This document shows, piece after piece, positions 11,911 to 26,900 of a stretch of 64,000 bases of DNA. This stretch comes from Xenopus tropicalis (Eukaryota > Chordata > Amphibia > Anura > Pipidae). Position 1 is the first letter of the stretch; every line of letters starts with the position of its first letter. Location of the stretch: positions 198,485,872-198,549,871 of the forward strand of contig NC_030677.2 of the NCBI RefSeq assembly GCF_000004195.4. The letters run 5' to 3'. A program made the position numbers and the translations under genes. The notes beneath the pieces are model-generated. The model searched no databases. It saw nothing but the letters and a program-made list of their open reading frames with translations, and was not told the origin of the DNA.

Positions 11911-14900
11911 ACTGCTCAAAAATAAAGGGAACACTTAAACAACACAATGTAAGTCCAAGTCAATTCACTTCTGTGAAATCAAACTGTCCACTTAGGTACC
12001 AACACTGATTGTCAATCAATTTCACATGCTGTTGTGCAAATGGAATAGACAACAGGTGGAAATTATAGGCAATTAGCAAGTCATCCCCAATAAAGAAGTG
12101 GTTCTGCAAGTGGTGACCACAGACCACGTCTCAGTTCCTATGCTTTCAGGCTGATGTTTTGGTCACTTTTGAATGCTGGCGGTGCTTTCACTCTAGTGGT
12201 AGCATGAGACGGAGTCTACAACCCACACAAATGGCTCAGGTAGTGCAGCTCATCCAGGATGGCACATCAATGTGAGCTGTGGCAAGAAGGTTTGCTGTGT
12301 CTGTCAGCGTAGTGTCCAGAGCATGGAGGCGCTACCAGGTGCCTGCCAGAGGTAGCCTGACTGCCATTAGATACCGAGATGAGATCCTCAGACCCCTTGT
12401 TAGACCATATGCTGGTGCTGGGTTCCCCCTAATGCAAGACAATGCTAGACCTCACACACACTACTGAGCCCCATCAGGAGCATGCCCAGGCATTGTAGGG
12501 AGGCCATACAGGCACGTGGGGGCCACACACACTACTGAGCCCCATCAGGAGCATGCCCAGGCATTGTAGGGAGGCCATACAGGCACGTGGGGGCCACACA
12601 CACTACTGAGCCCCATCAGGAGCATGCCCAGGCATTGTAGGGAGGTTATACAGGCACGTGGGGGCCACACACACTACTGAGCCCCATCAGGAGCATGCCC
12701 AGGCATTGTAGGGAGGCCATACAGGCACGTGGAGGCCACACACACTACTGAGCCCCATCAGGAGCATGCCCAGGCACTGTAGGGAGGCCATACAGGCACG
12801 TGGAGGCCACACACACTACTGAGCCCCATCAGGAGCATGCCCAGGCACTGTAGGGAGGCCATACAGGCACGTGGGGGCCACACACACTACTGAGCCCCAT
12901 CAGGAGCATGCCCAGGCATTGTAGGGAGGCCATACAGGCACTTGGGGGCCACACACACTACTGAGCCCCATCAGGAGCATGCCCAGGCACTGTAGGGAGG
13001 CCATACAGGCACGTGGGGGCCACACACACTACTGAGCCTAATTTTGACTTGTTTTAAGGACATTACATCAAAGTTGGATCAGCCCTGTAGTGTTTTTTTC
13101 CACTTTAATTTTGAGTGTGACTCCAAATCCAGACCTCCATGGGCTGATAAATGTAATTTTCATTGATAATTTTTTTTCAGCACATTCAACTATGTAAAGA
13201 ACGAAGTATTTAATAATAATATTTAATAATATTAATACCCAGATTGGTAACTGCCTCCTGGCTATCTCCTCCTGGATGAACAGGCGCCACCTCAAACTTA
13301 ACCTAGCTAAAACCGAACTCATGGTCTTCCCGCCCAAACCTGGCCCTCCTCCTCCTTTCACCATCACCATTGATGGCATAACCATGAACCCTGGCCTGGA
13401 ACTCTATCCCTGAATCCCTCCGTAGGGAACATTCACCCACTCTCTTTAAGAAAAAGCTCAGCTGTTACCTTCTGGAGCACTAAAACATTATTTTGCCCAG
13501 TCCTGCGCTTAAGGGCAAATGCCCATACCTGGTGCACTCTTACCTTCCGCTTTGTGCCTGTATGTTACCCAACCACTTAGATTGTAAGCTCTACGGGGCA
13601 GGGACCTCCTTCCTACTGTGTCTCATACCACATGGCACTTATATGTATATATATATTGTATTTATTTATTATATCACTTGTCCTCCCTGTGTGTAATTTT
13701 GTATTCTGTAATATTGTACAGCGCTGCGTCCCCTTGTGGCGCTTTATAAATAAAGTTATACATACATACATACATACATAATATTTCATTCATTCAGATC
13801 TAGGATGCAACACACACCTATATACATTCTAATGATTATGCACAAAGACAGCATAGACGTGACCAACCAGGGGTGCCAAGGGCCCACCACAAAACCTTAG
13901 GCCTTAGGCCCACTCTCCCCTTCTCTGTTCACTCTCTTTCTTTAGTCTCTTAATTACTTCTTCTTACATACTATTATATATCCTTTCCTCCATTTCTTCT
14001 GTTCCTTCTCATATAGAATTGAGTAATGGCCATGGTATAGGCATACTAGGCAAATGGCTGGGTGAGCAGAAGAGCCCACTGACCCCTGGGCCCACAGGGA
14101 GTTTTCCTGGTATCCTGGTGGGCCAGTCCGACACTGTTACCAGCTCATATGAACATACTGACACAATACAATACTGCGCCTTGCCATATAATAAAAGATT
14201 CAATGTAGGATCCCCAGTCATGAATCAAGTGCTAATTATATGTAATGGTCAGGAAAAGTATAGTAGAAGGGTAGATGGCAATCTAAACATCATCTGTAAC
14301 CCCCAGGCAGAAGTGAGTAAAGTGGGTAAAACTCTTACGCGTTGCATGCAAGCCCATGGTGGCATCTAGCAGTGAAGGAGATGTGGCTTTACCATTTTAA
14401 GAGTTGACAACAGTTGGAAACCTATGGGACTTATATACCGGGGTGGAGCGGAGCTAGGGGCATGATTAGGGTGTAACAGGGAGTGGTAGAATAGCACTCA
14501 GTAGTAAAAAAATCCAAGTCCGGCTTGGGACTCCTCCAGTTACATGGGAGTAGGAGAAACAATAGGTTAGCTGAAAGCAGTTCTAATGTGTAGCGCTGGC
14601 TGAAAGCTCAGACTCAGGCACAATGCACTGAGATGGCGCCTACACACCAATATTACAGCTACAAATACATTTGTTGGTTCAAGAGTAAAATGTTAAATGG
14701 CAGAGTGAATTATTTGCTATGTAAACAGTGTTATTTAGAAATAAAAAGGACCCCATAAAAATCATGGCAGTGTCCCTAATGCCTCTATGGTGTGTAAATT
14801 AGAATCTTTGTGAACTGGAGGTTTCTCAGTGCAGCTATAGACTCTCAAGCTCTAATGTTTAAAGTTGTTGTGTAGTTTCAATGTGATGTACAGTGGCCGA

Positions 14901-17900
14901 TAGGGGTCTGTATGTGACTGATCATCTCTCAGGCTGAGTGGACGGCTGCCGCAGCCATCTGGCAAACAAGGATGTAAAGTTGTCAGCCGAACAACCTTTC
15001 TATTGTTCCATTAGTTTAAGCCATAAGCCGGAACAATCAGAATTAGAGAAAATGAAGAGGAGCTGCAACTTTACATCCTCGTTTGCCAGTGAACCATGCA
15101 GTGGCGGGTATGTTCAAAATCAACAAAGCAAGCGATATCCATGACGCAGACTTATCAGGACTGTCACCCCAGCATAAACCTACCAAAATACAACTCAGAA
15201 CAAAGTACATGTACAGACAGCTTTGGTTACGTATATGTTTATATCTAATTACTTTTTTTTTTGGTAACATTTTTTGGGGCAATTAATGTAATCCATTTTT
15301 CTGTTTTCCTGTTTGACTCTTTCATGACTGTAGAAAAAAAAATGAAAGAGAACATTTCCGGGCAGTTACCTTTAGTCCTGTATTTGTGTTTATTGCACTT
15401 GGAGAAGTATCACATTCCTGGAATAAAAAAATACAGATGTAGAATTCAGTATGGGCAGGGGGTTTGCCATGAAACTGGATGTTGCTCACACTTTATGGAT
15501 ACATTACATGGCTATCAATGGGACAAGAAGTTCTGGACTCATTTCCAATGTTTTCAATAATACCCACGTGAGGCCGAATTGCTTACCTGCTGGTGGTTTT
15601 AGCAATTATGCTGAAATGTCTCTATGTTCAGCTGGTGTCGTTTCCAGCATTTGTCATAAGAGCAATGTGCTCGATTTTTTTTGGTGCATCTGCACGGGGC
15701 CTATTAATGCAGGTTTGTCCAGGTTCCCATTTTTGATTAGACGCAGCAGTGCTTGGTCAGGAACAGGAGGCAGAAGGAAGGCATTGGAGCAGAGTGCATG
15801 TTGATGCAAGTACCAATACATACCTCCCAAACATTTTGTGTGACCACTTATTTGCCACACCCACAAAATACCACTCCCTGTTTTACAAAAACACCCTTTT
15901 TCAGTGGTTTGCATGGCAGCATCAGACACACTAGGTTTTAAGACTAACACAGTGTCTCCCACATCTAATGACATACTGGGGCCCTAAACATTCCATGACA
16001 GCCACAATGAGAGTCCTCCACCATTTCATAATAGACTCAGTGTGGCACAAGTATATCATGCTATATTTTGGCACTCAGCATTTAATGGTGATATAGTGTA
16101 TAGTCACGGTAATGTTAGGGAAAGGGTCAGTTACTGTGAGCATGTACAAGGCAAGTTGGTGTCAAAAAAAGGGACTGCAACTGTAGCATCATGGGAAAGC
16201 AATACCATTTCAGCAATTCTTTATATCATTGCTGTGCAACTTGCAGCCTCCTGCTGTAGCTAAACTGCATACCAACATGTATTAACTGCAATATCAACAT
16301 CAACAGATTCTGAGAGTTGTAGTTCAGCATCAGGCTCTGCAGCTTTTATAGGAAGGAAGGCTGAGCTTGGCCTAAATGTTATAAATAAACTGGGTAGAGA
16401 GGTAAGGGAAATGAGATAGAAACTGACAGAGAGATTGAGATAGATCAGCAGCCAGAGAGAAAGAAATTGGAAGCAGGGAAGCAGCATCAGTAAAACTTTC
16501 TAACTAATGAATAACATGCACCTTGGTTGTAGGGGACAGGGAGCCGGAGAGACAGTAACTAAAGAACCCACGGGGACAGAGAAATGAATGGCCTCACTGC
16601 CAATTGCGGGACACTCAAGCAACAATCTGGGACAGCGGGTTGTGCTGTATAAATGGGGACAATTGGGGGGTATGCCAAAAGGGGCCGTTGGGACATTTAC
16701 AGGCCCAGAACTGTATCAATGGTGTAAAGTTTATGTAACAAGCAGGACAGACTACCTTTCTGTTTATCTGCTACACTATCAGGAGCAAACAGGGGAAGCA
16801 CTCAAGGGGTTATGGCCTACAATTAAAGACCCACAAGTGCACAAGAGGATCCAGGCAATTGCCATGGGCATTCTTAGGGTTTTATTGGCCACCTCTGGAG
16901 CTGGCAATTGCTTGGCTAACAACATTCCCTAAATCACCCCATCTGCCATTTCTTAACATGACTTCTGCCTATTCCCCTGAGACAAGATCCATGATCAGTG
17001 AATGGAGATCAGTTGGATGCTTGGCTGCCCCTTTGCAGTGTCGGACTGAGATGGCAGGGGCCCACCAGAAAACCCTGGACCATGGGCCCACTTTCAAAAT
17101 GTAATTCCTCCCTCAAACTCTTTATTATCCTAGTCTCTTTTCTCTACATACTATACTCTATTCTTCCATTTATCAAGCTTCCATGTTCCCATACAGAAAT
17201 AGGGAATGACCATGAAATAAGCTAAATAGTTAGAAGCATGAGGGCCCATTGACACCTGGGCCCACCGGGAGTTTTCCTGGTATCCTGGTGGGCCAGTCCG
17301 GCACTGCCCCTTTGTAGTGTAGTTGTTATTTATATACTCACTGGCCAGTCCTCATTTTCCTTGTGTAGGCTTATCTGGAATATTACATTATTCTCTAGGT
17401 ACTCTGGGTTTTCGTACTCATATGAAATTCTGTATTCTCTTTCAGGCTTGTCATAAATGACCTTGAGGTTTGTTGGAACATCCGGCTGAACTGAAACCAT
17501 AACATTAAGGTGACATATTTACACACCATTACTGCATCATTTAGTAACTGGAAATGTATTTTTTTTTTGCTCGCAATAATACATTTAAAAACCCCCCTTT
17601 TGGTCACAAAATGAATTTTGTCAACAGAAAATACATCCTGTGAAAATAAAAAAAAAAATTGAAATAAAATTTATTTTTGCATACATACTTTTGTAAAGGA
17701 AAAAAAACATAATTTGTGGCCACAATTTTTTTGTGTGTTTGCCAATAAATGGCACCTCCGAATTCAATCGCCAATTCCCCCATAGATTTCTATTGAGTTT
17801 TCAAGTGATTAACCAAGAAAAGTTTTTCTCATCCAACTGAATGTGGCCCGATTTATCACATGACAACTCCAGAAGATCTCTGAAAAATACCTACCTCCTA

Positions 17901-20900
17901 ATTCAATTCCAGATTTTCTCTTTAAAGGGGTTGTTCACCTTTAAAATAACTTTTAGTATGATGCAAACACCAATATTCCAAGACAATTTGCAATTGGTTT
18001 TTTATTTTGTGTGGTTTTTCAATTATTTCGCTTTGTGTTCATCAGCTCTTCAGTTTGGAATTTCAGCTGGTTATCTGGTTGCTAGGGTCTTGTTTACCTT
18101 AGCAACCAGGCAGTGGTAGACGTTGAAGGCAAATAATTTAAAAACTATAAAAATAAATAATGAAGACCAATTGCAAAGTTGCTAGGAATAGGGTATTCTA
18201 TAACATACTAAAAGTTAACATAAAGGTGAACCGCCCCTTTAACGGTATCTCCTGATAAACAATTAGATGCTTTTTTATGAATTTAAAATATCTATGTGGG
18301 GGAAATAAGAGGATTAGGAGATATATTTTCCCGGGAGAAGAAAGTGGCAATTTTTTTTTGGCAGAAAACAGAAAATATAAGCTCTATCCATGTCTGTGGC
18401 CCCTTTGTGCATCCCTTCAAAATCTATTACGGTAGCTCTATTCCATGTAGTATCCCTTTAACAGACAGCACCAAAACCAACTGACTGGCAATTCCTGATA
18501 TCTTACCTATGTCTTTTGCCTGGAAACATCTGCAGCTGTCATTCATTCCTGCTTTCTTCAGGCAGACATTATATATTTCCTGGGGACTTAGTACAGAATA
18601 TCTCCCCTTTTCTTTCTTTGTGTTGTTACACTCTGTTTTATTGGCACAATCAAACACCTGACTGTAATGACAGTGAAACAAAATGACAGACTTTAAAAGG
18701 GAAATCTGGTGCATATGCCTTTGCCTCTACCAGCAGCATATTCTCTCTGCTCCCCAAACAGGGAATCCTAAACCCCCCCATCAAGATGGAGCATTCCCAC
18801 CCCACACAGTGCAACCAACACAGTGAATCCTCAGATTGTTCCCTCATTGCCCCAAAACGTTCTCACTCTGACCAGTTTATCTGCCTTTCTCCTCCCCCAC
18901 AATACACAGTCCACAACTGTTCCCATCCCAAAAACTCAGTCCAATCAGTTACAATACATCCTCTGCCCTTCTTCTAAAAACAAGGCACCCTACATTAAAA
19001 GAGAAGGAAAGGTAAAAACTAAGTAAGCTTTATCAGAAAGGTCTATGTAGATACAGCCATAAGCACTCCCAGAAAGCTACACTGAGTCCTCTGTCAAAAG
19101 ATTTGTTTTCTCTGGTTTCCTGTGCCAGAGACACACAGCTCTTTGCTCTCTCCCCTTTTCCTGCTCCCCCCTACCTCAAGAATGCTAAGAACTCCCTCCC
19201 CCCCTTAGGAATGTGGATCTTAGCCAATCAGCAGGAAGCTTCCTCATAGTCTTACAAACTGAGCATGTACCGCAGTCTCGGTCTTGGTGCAGGAGCGAGG
19301 CATTATGGGAACTTTCTTTACAGAGCTCAGCATTTTTTTTTCCTATGAGGCTTCTGATTATCTGAACAGGAGAAATATATGGGGAGACTTAAGGGCACTA
19401 TTGAGAGAACTGAAGGTATGTCTGCAGCTTGAGATTAACTCTTTATTAGCCTTTCCTTCTCCTTTAAGACATCAGTGGAAGAAAGTGTTCAAGAAATCAT
19501 CCAAACAGTTAAAAAGCAGGTCAGTTATAGGGTTTAAACTCAAGGCGCCATGTTGATTCTAATCTATAGCACTACCATGCAGGTATAATCCGTAAATTAA
19601 AGATATTATTATAAATCTTTCTGTAAGACACCACTCCTAATGAAATAATAATACCCACATAAACAACAGACACAAGGCAACTTTGTGTATCTTGCCCCCA
19701 ACAGACACAGAGGATTAATAGCTGCAATAGATAGACAAAATACATTGTACCGGAACATGGAGAGGCTTCCAGACCAGATTCACCTGTATATGGCACAATA
19801 AGGGCATTTATAACACATCAGCATTTGCCAATTACTTGCACACAAAAACCAACAGAGGGAAACTTACCAGACTCTGAACTGATATTGCCAAGAATTGTGA
19901 GACTTTTGGGTGGTCAGATTGCAGATAAGGAAACTTGACTTGCTTATATAAAGTTTAGTGAAACAGCTGAAGTCGACATTGGTTTCTGCTTCAACTTCTT
20001 CATCCTCTGAGTAACCAAACAGAAAGAGAGTATGTGGTCAGGAACATTGTTTTATGTGGTTTGACCAGTTATTTTACTTTATGAGGAAATTCCCCATAAA
20101 TGATAATAAAGGACATGTAAAGCTTACATTTTCCTACAATGTATATTGGGCACATCTCCCCCAACCACATTGCATAATTTGTATTATTATTAACATTTAT
20201 TTATAAAGCGCCAACATATCCCGCAGCGCTGTACAATAAGTGGGTTTCATACATTGGACATACAGAGTAACATATAAAGCAATCAGTAACCGATACAAGA
20301 GGTGAAGAGAGCCCTGCCCAAAAGAGCTTACAATCTACAAATTGCATATATCCCCTCCATTCGGCAGCACCATCACAGTTTCCTAAAACAAATAGCAGCT
20401 TTCACCTGCCTAGCATTTTCCCTCTCACACATCTTCAGTGACATTTACATCTGCAAACAGCATATGTGTGCTGTAAAGTTAATGCAGTGAAGAATGCAGG
20501 CTTACACAGGCAGAACTCACTTTGATAAAAAGTCCTGCTGGGATTGTGCCCCTAATGGTTAAGCTGAGAAAAGTTGAGGGGGTTAGTAGAAAACACAGGT
20601 TTCTCCTGCAGTGAGCACAGCTACAGCAGAGTTTCTATGGAAACCAGTAGTTCCATCTCTTCATTGGCTGCTAGACTGGAGGGGATGTTTGGTAACCTAA
20701 TCTGAGAAGAGCCGAGCATGCTCAGTAAGCCAAGAGCCAAAAGTAAATTCCTAAGGGAGGGGGCCGAGAGGGGTTGAGGTGGAGAAGGAATCCCAAGTGA
20801 TTAAGGGAATCCTGCAGCCTTACTATTAACCTTTGAACACCCGGAGTGAAAGGTTTTTAAAGATTTCAAAGAGGCTGTAAACTTTTTTTTGCGGTGGGGG

Positions 20901-23900
20901 GTTATATGTCCTTTAATTACCATGGAGACTGTGGCATTTTAAGATTGTTTACAGTGGATCTTCACAGAATCATCCTGTGCTTACATAGTAGCCATAATTT
21001 GGTTGGATTTCTGTATTCTGGGTTATATGGTAACCCCCCCCTGCCCTTTGTAATTCCATACTGCAGTGCATTATAATGTGGTACAGCTCATCCTCTCCTA
21101 ATAATTTGGGTGTCTTTGGGGGGTTATGTAATAAAAGGCACTAAGTTTGGCCAGGAGCAGTAACCTATAGCAACCAATCAGCAAGCAGCATTTACTGGTC
21201 ACCTGTTTAAAAGCAAACATCTTATTGGTTGCTATGGGTTACTGCCCCGGGCAAACTTAGTGCCTTTTATTACATATGGGGGTTAGTGTGTAGCTGGTTG
21301 TTAGGGTAATGTCTACACAAACACGCTAAGACTGGCCTGCAAGAGTACCACAGGGTCTGGCCTTTTTGCTTAAATGCGAATGGTATCGAATATTTTTTGC
21401 AGTTCCCACAGGATTCAAGCAATGGACATTTTTTTAATACATATCTGCAACAGAGCAGGGCCGCAGCCTGAACAGAGCTTTACATAAAGCTCTGTAAGTG
21501 TAAAGTGCAATGTTTGCTCCTGGTCTAGTAACCATTAGCAACCAATCAGATGTTAGCAGTCAGTTGTCAAGTAAAGGCTACTTGGCAATTGATGGATTTA
21601 TGATATAATGAAATGGAATATATTATGAGTAAGGGATCTCCCAGACATGACAGACACCCTCCACACATTAATCAGCTGAAACGTAAATCCCTTAACTTAT
21701 ATAAGTGTTAAATACTCATTTCCAGGATATTTCTGTTTCTTTTCATCTGCTTATTATCATCTCTGTAGTTATCTCCTCCTTGTGTATGTCCTTCCCCCGG
21801 TGTTCTGACACACTGCGGTGCCTGCGTTTATTATACCACAAGTGCTGATAAAGGGGACTGGGAGTTGTGCCGCTGTATGTGGCCCCCACCACCTCTTTCA
21901 CTTTCCCACCCCCTGGGGCCATTGAGAAGCGTCTCTCGAACCTCCCATTTGCTGATATTACATGAGATACTGGAACAGAGCATTTCCTACACGTCCTACA
22001 CATCATATTTGTTCCTGTAATTGGGGCATGTCGAGCTCAAATGCCACGGAAAGGGGAAACTCAGAATTAATTATGAAATAGCACAGGGGTGTTGGGGTTC
22101 TCCCTATGTTATATAACATAAAATCCCTGCTAGACTTATTTTTTTTAGTTCCAGTGACTGCCCTCTGTCTCTTTTATTTTCTGGGGTACAGAACAAAAGC
22201 CTTTTTCCATCCCTGGGTGCAGAACAGGGGGTCTGTATGCTTATTAATACCCCGCACCCCATAGCAGAGCATTGTGCATGCCATTTCCAGCAAGGACCCC
22301 CCTCCGTAGCACAGCAATCTGCTATCTCTCTCAGTATCATGACTGTCAGCGCTACTTCTGATATGTCTCATCAGCTGTTCCTGTAATAGCATGTCTCTGC
22401 AATGACTCAGGGTGGGGGTCCTCTTGACCCCAAGGAATTTCCTCCCATTGTGCATACGCTGTATTATTCATGTAAGAATAGTTTCCCCCCATAAAAGTGG
22501 TTTAATTGATATAAATATGGTGTCTCTCTTATTTTACTTCTGTCTTGAATTCCTTGCATGCTGGGTAAATGTCCATTGTAGAAACCAGGGGGATTGCCAG
22601 GGACACTGGGCCCCCACCCTTCCCTCATCACCCACAAACAGTTCCAATGAACACCCATTTGCTTGCCCCATTACCTCTGTGCTAAGGTTATGAGGTAATG
22701 AAGATACATTGGCAGCACTATAGGGCTACAGTGTGAATGGGCCATGGCTCAGATCCATACACAAGTGTTAAGGGATCAGGTTGGGGGTTGCAATTAATAA
22801 TTATATAGTCGTGTAACCATAAGGACCCCAAATATAAACATTCCTTTGCTTCCCTAAAGGGGTGCTTCCCTTTTAAGTTAACTTTTAGTATGTTATAGAA
22901 TGGCTAATTCTAAGCAACTTTTTAACTGATCTTCATTATTTGTTTTTATAGTTTTTTAATTATTTGCCTTCGTCTGTGCAGCTTTCAAATGGGGGTCACT
23001 GACCCCGGCAGCCAAAAACTATGTGAGGCTACAGTTTTATTGTTATTGTTACTTTATGTAACCTATTTTTCTATTCAGCCTTCTCCTATTCATATACCAG
23101 TGTCTCATTTAAACCACTGCCTGGTTGCTAAGGTAATTTGCACTCTAGCAACCAGAAAGCTGCTAAAACACCTAACAAAAAGTCAAATAACTCAAAAACA
23201 ACAAATAGTAAAAAGTGAAGACCAATTGCAATTTGTCTCAGAATATTACTCTACTCTACATCATACTAAACGTTAACTCAAAAGTGAGTTTAAGATGCCC
23301 CTGATTTAACTTGATAGGTTGTTATTATAACACATTAAAACATTTCCCCGGTTGCAGACACAAACAGGTCTGTGGTTTGATGAGACATAAAGTTGGCAGA
23401 TTGCTGAGCTGATGAACACTGCAACTGGCTTCTCTGGGTGGAACTGGCATCTGTAGGGCCTTGGCTTCTAATGCTGAATATAAGGTTTGATGCAAGGTAG
23501 GCACATGTATGTATGTATATATGTCTTAGTAATGGCATCCGTTGACTCCATTGACTTTCATTGTCCTCCAAGGTGGACTTCCAAGAGCAGCTGAAGAGCA
23601 AAGCCCTAGATCTCACCATTGTTGACCTTTAGGCAGGGCCCACCCATCCAATGTTCTGAGCCTCACAGATTGGGAAGCACTATCTTACAGGGACATGGTG
23701 CCTAACACAGCGCCAAGGTTTATTTCAGCAGATAATATGAGTTGGATTCCACCACACTCATGGGGGGGGGGGATCTGTTTCATACATCTATTGCATTTTT
23801 TGGTCAAGTAATGCCTTCAGAGTAACTATCAATGATGAAATAGTCCCCTTCCCCACATTGTTGGTCCCTGAGAAATAGTCTGTGTCTTCTTCTTGATCAA

Positions 23901-26900
23901 GTTCTTCAGGTAATTGTAAGTGTTTTCTATTCCAGCAACTCGCAACTGTCAGGTGTTTGCTTTCATTATGAGAACTTCAATAGTTTATACAAAACTAACT
24001 GCTGGTTGGTTGCTATGCTACTAAGCTCACTCAGCTTTAGCCACCATTCATGCACAGATGCTTTGAGTCTCTTTTGAGAAGGTTTAATATAGCCTGAAGA
24101 CCTATTTTAGTAGCCCATCTTTGAATCAACTAAAAAAAGCTTCTGTTAAGATCAAGGCACAATGTTCTAGGCGAGGGGAGGGAAATCAAAAATGTTTGCC
24201 TTCAACAGTACCCTCAATGTGTGGGCTACAGGCTCTTGCTTTGGTGCCAATAACAGAGCCCTTCGGGTCCCATCACCCACATTATTAGGTGGAAACACTG
24301 TACCTTTAGCCATAAGTTATAGAGCTGCTTAAGGGGGTTATGTAACAAAAGGCACTACATTTGCCCAGGAGCAGTAACCCATAACTTAGAATCAGCAGAT
24401 AGAATTTACTGGTCACCTGTTTAAAAAATAACATCTTATTGGTTGCTATGGGTTACTTCTACTGGGCAAACTCAGTGGGAGTCATTTATGAACAGTGGCT
24501 GTGGGCAGTAACCCATGGCAACCAATCAAATTGTTACATTCATTGTTCTACCTGCAGATGAATGAAAAAAGGCCACTCACTGTTTGGTTGCTATGGGTTA
24601 ATATGGGTTAATTTACTCAATTTTGAAATATGAGCCCCTTTTATTAAATATGGGGGACAGAGTTGTTTGTTTATTAGAAGGTTGGTTAGAAGACATTTTC
24701 AGCCTAAGTTGGTCAGTTGGTCATAACAGGCAATATTTTGTAATGAATATTTAAGTCATTTTGTCTAGTGATGGGCGAAATGTTTCACCAGGCATGGATT
24801 CGTGGCGACAATTTTTGGACACGCGACTATTCTTGCGCGTCCGAATTTTTCCAAAAATTCCAAAAATTGTTGCATGAATAGTCGCGGACATCAAAAGAAT
24901 AGTTGCACGGGCAAAATTGTCGCAAGAATAGTCGCAGGCGTCAAAAGAATAGTCGCGCATCAAAAGAATTGTCGCGGGCGACAATTTTTTTTACGCATTA
25001 CATTTTCGCCATTTCGCAAATCTTTTGAAAGATTCGCAAATTTATTGGCGAAGCGAAACTGGACAGATTCGCTCATCACTAGCGTTGTCTAAGCTATTAA
25101 TCCAGTTACCCAAACACCTACCCAAACTATACCCAAACACTTAGAGCCAGACTGGGTTTCAGGGTAGGTCAAAGAGGGTATTTGACATGGATCATAGCAT
25201 CAGAGGGGGCCCCAAAATTGTTGGGCTTTTTTGGCAATTGTAGTCCAGCAACAGCTAAAGGGTCCTAATGTGAACTATCCTGATTCACATAGCCTGGGTC
25301 CCCTTCTCTGGGTCTGCCTACCCCACTACAAATCTGCCTATACTACATAATACTTAGGGTAAATGTTACTTTTTACTTGGAAGTGACTCTCTCCCACAAC
25401 AAGAGAAATGGTTTGTCCCAAGATTCCATTTAAACTTGAATAAAAATCTTATGTGTATAAAATGTTTCCCTGTTTGGTTTTACAGATTTAGGTTGTGCCT
25501 AATACAGACTAATGCAACCCGTGACTGTGACAACATTCTGCTTACTAAAGGGGAACAAAACCAAGCACTTCAAATTAACGGTATTGTTATTTTCGCATTC
25601 ATTCAATTTCCCCCTCTCTCAAGTGGAAAATGAAACATTGACAGATTTTTCCTGCCCTCCCACAGTTAGCTCAAAACTTTTGAAGGGGCAATTGTTTTTC
25701 TTTATAATGACAACGTTGAACCTATAACATTTGTAATATATCGATGCTTCAAAATACTATTATTACAAACTAAAACTGAAATGGATAGAATGTTTTAAAT
25801 ACAGAATCATTCTATCAATGCCTTATTTTTATTGGCTGCCTGCTCTGGGATTAAGGAGAGGATGGGATATAACTGAACTGGTATCATGTAATATACACAC
25901 GTTTATACATTGTGCCTGGCATAGAGGGGAGGGTAAGGCATAGAGGGGAAAGGTATAAAGACTCCCTATTTAGCAACAAAACCGGAAACCTTGCACGAAC
26001 GAGAAGCAGCTACTCCTTAAATCTAATTATGACTCTTATCTGCCCCCCCCCCCCTTTCTCTGCTCATTTCTATTAAGCTTGTGTTTGTAAATAATGTATA
26101 AATAATGTACTCTTTATGAATCATATTCATAAACAATCATATAAAGTCACCTTAACAGTCTATTGGATTAACTGGCTGTTTCTTTCTCTTTCTCTTCTGC
26201 TGAATTTCATCAATGTAAATTGCACATTTAATATTTAAATATCCATCCATCTCCCATAGACTCCATTTTAAGCAAAATAATTTTTAGTTTTACAAATGAT
26301 TCCCTTTTCTTTGTAATAATAAAACAGTACCTGTACTTGATCCCAACTAAGATATAATTACCCCTTATTGGGGGCAGAACAGCCCTATTGGGTTTATTTA
26401 ATGGTTAAATGATTCCCTTTTCTCTGTAATAATAAAACAGTACCTGTACTTGATCCCAACTAAGATATAATTACCCCTTATTGGGGCAGAACAGCCCTAT
26501 TGGGTTTATTTAATGGTTAAATGATTCCCTTTTCTCTGTAATAATAAAACAGTACCTGTACTTGATCCCAACTAAGATATAATTACCCCTTATTGGGGGC
26601 AGAACAGCCCTATTGGGTTTATTTAATGGTTAAATGATTCCCTTTTCTCTGTAATAATAAAACAGTACCTGTACTTGATCCCAACTAAGATATAATTACC
26701 CCTTATTGGGGCAGAACAGCCCTATTGGGTTTATTTAATGGTTAAATGATTCCCTTTTCTCTGTAATAATAAAACAGTACCTGTACTTGATCCCAACTAA
26801 GATATAATTACCCCTTATTGGGGCAGAACAGCCCTATTGGGTTTATTTAATGGTTAAATGATTCCCTTTTCTCTGTAATAATAAAACAGTACCTGTACTT

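Larger units (their letters stand above)
11909..13810 (+). mobile_element. Decayed Tc1/mariner-type element, carrying an array and a nested LINE
   Basis: The left end 'cactgctcaaaaataaaggg' + 'aacact' is a recognisable element terminus. The plus strand at 12279-12467 retains transposase scraps: a helix-turn-helix-like [19 protein letters not shown] and LMQDNARPH, which contains a catalytic aspartate. The middle of the gene is deleted. The following transposase segment is amplified as a 71-bp array, and the 3' part (13036-13210) is split by a LINE before 'atttcattcattcagatcta' at 13781. The right terminus is missing. Confidence 0.8.
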
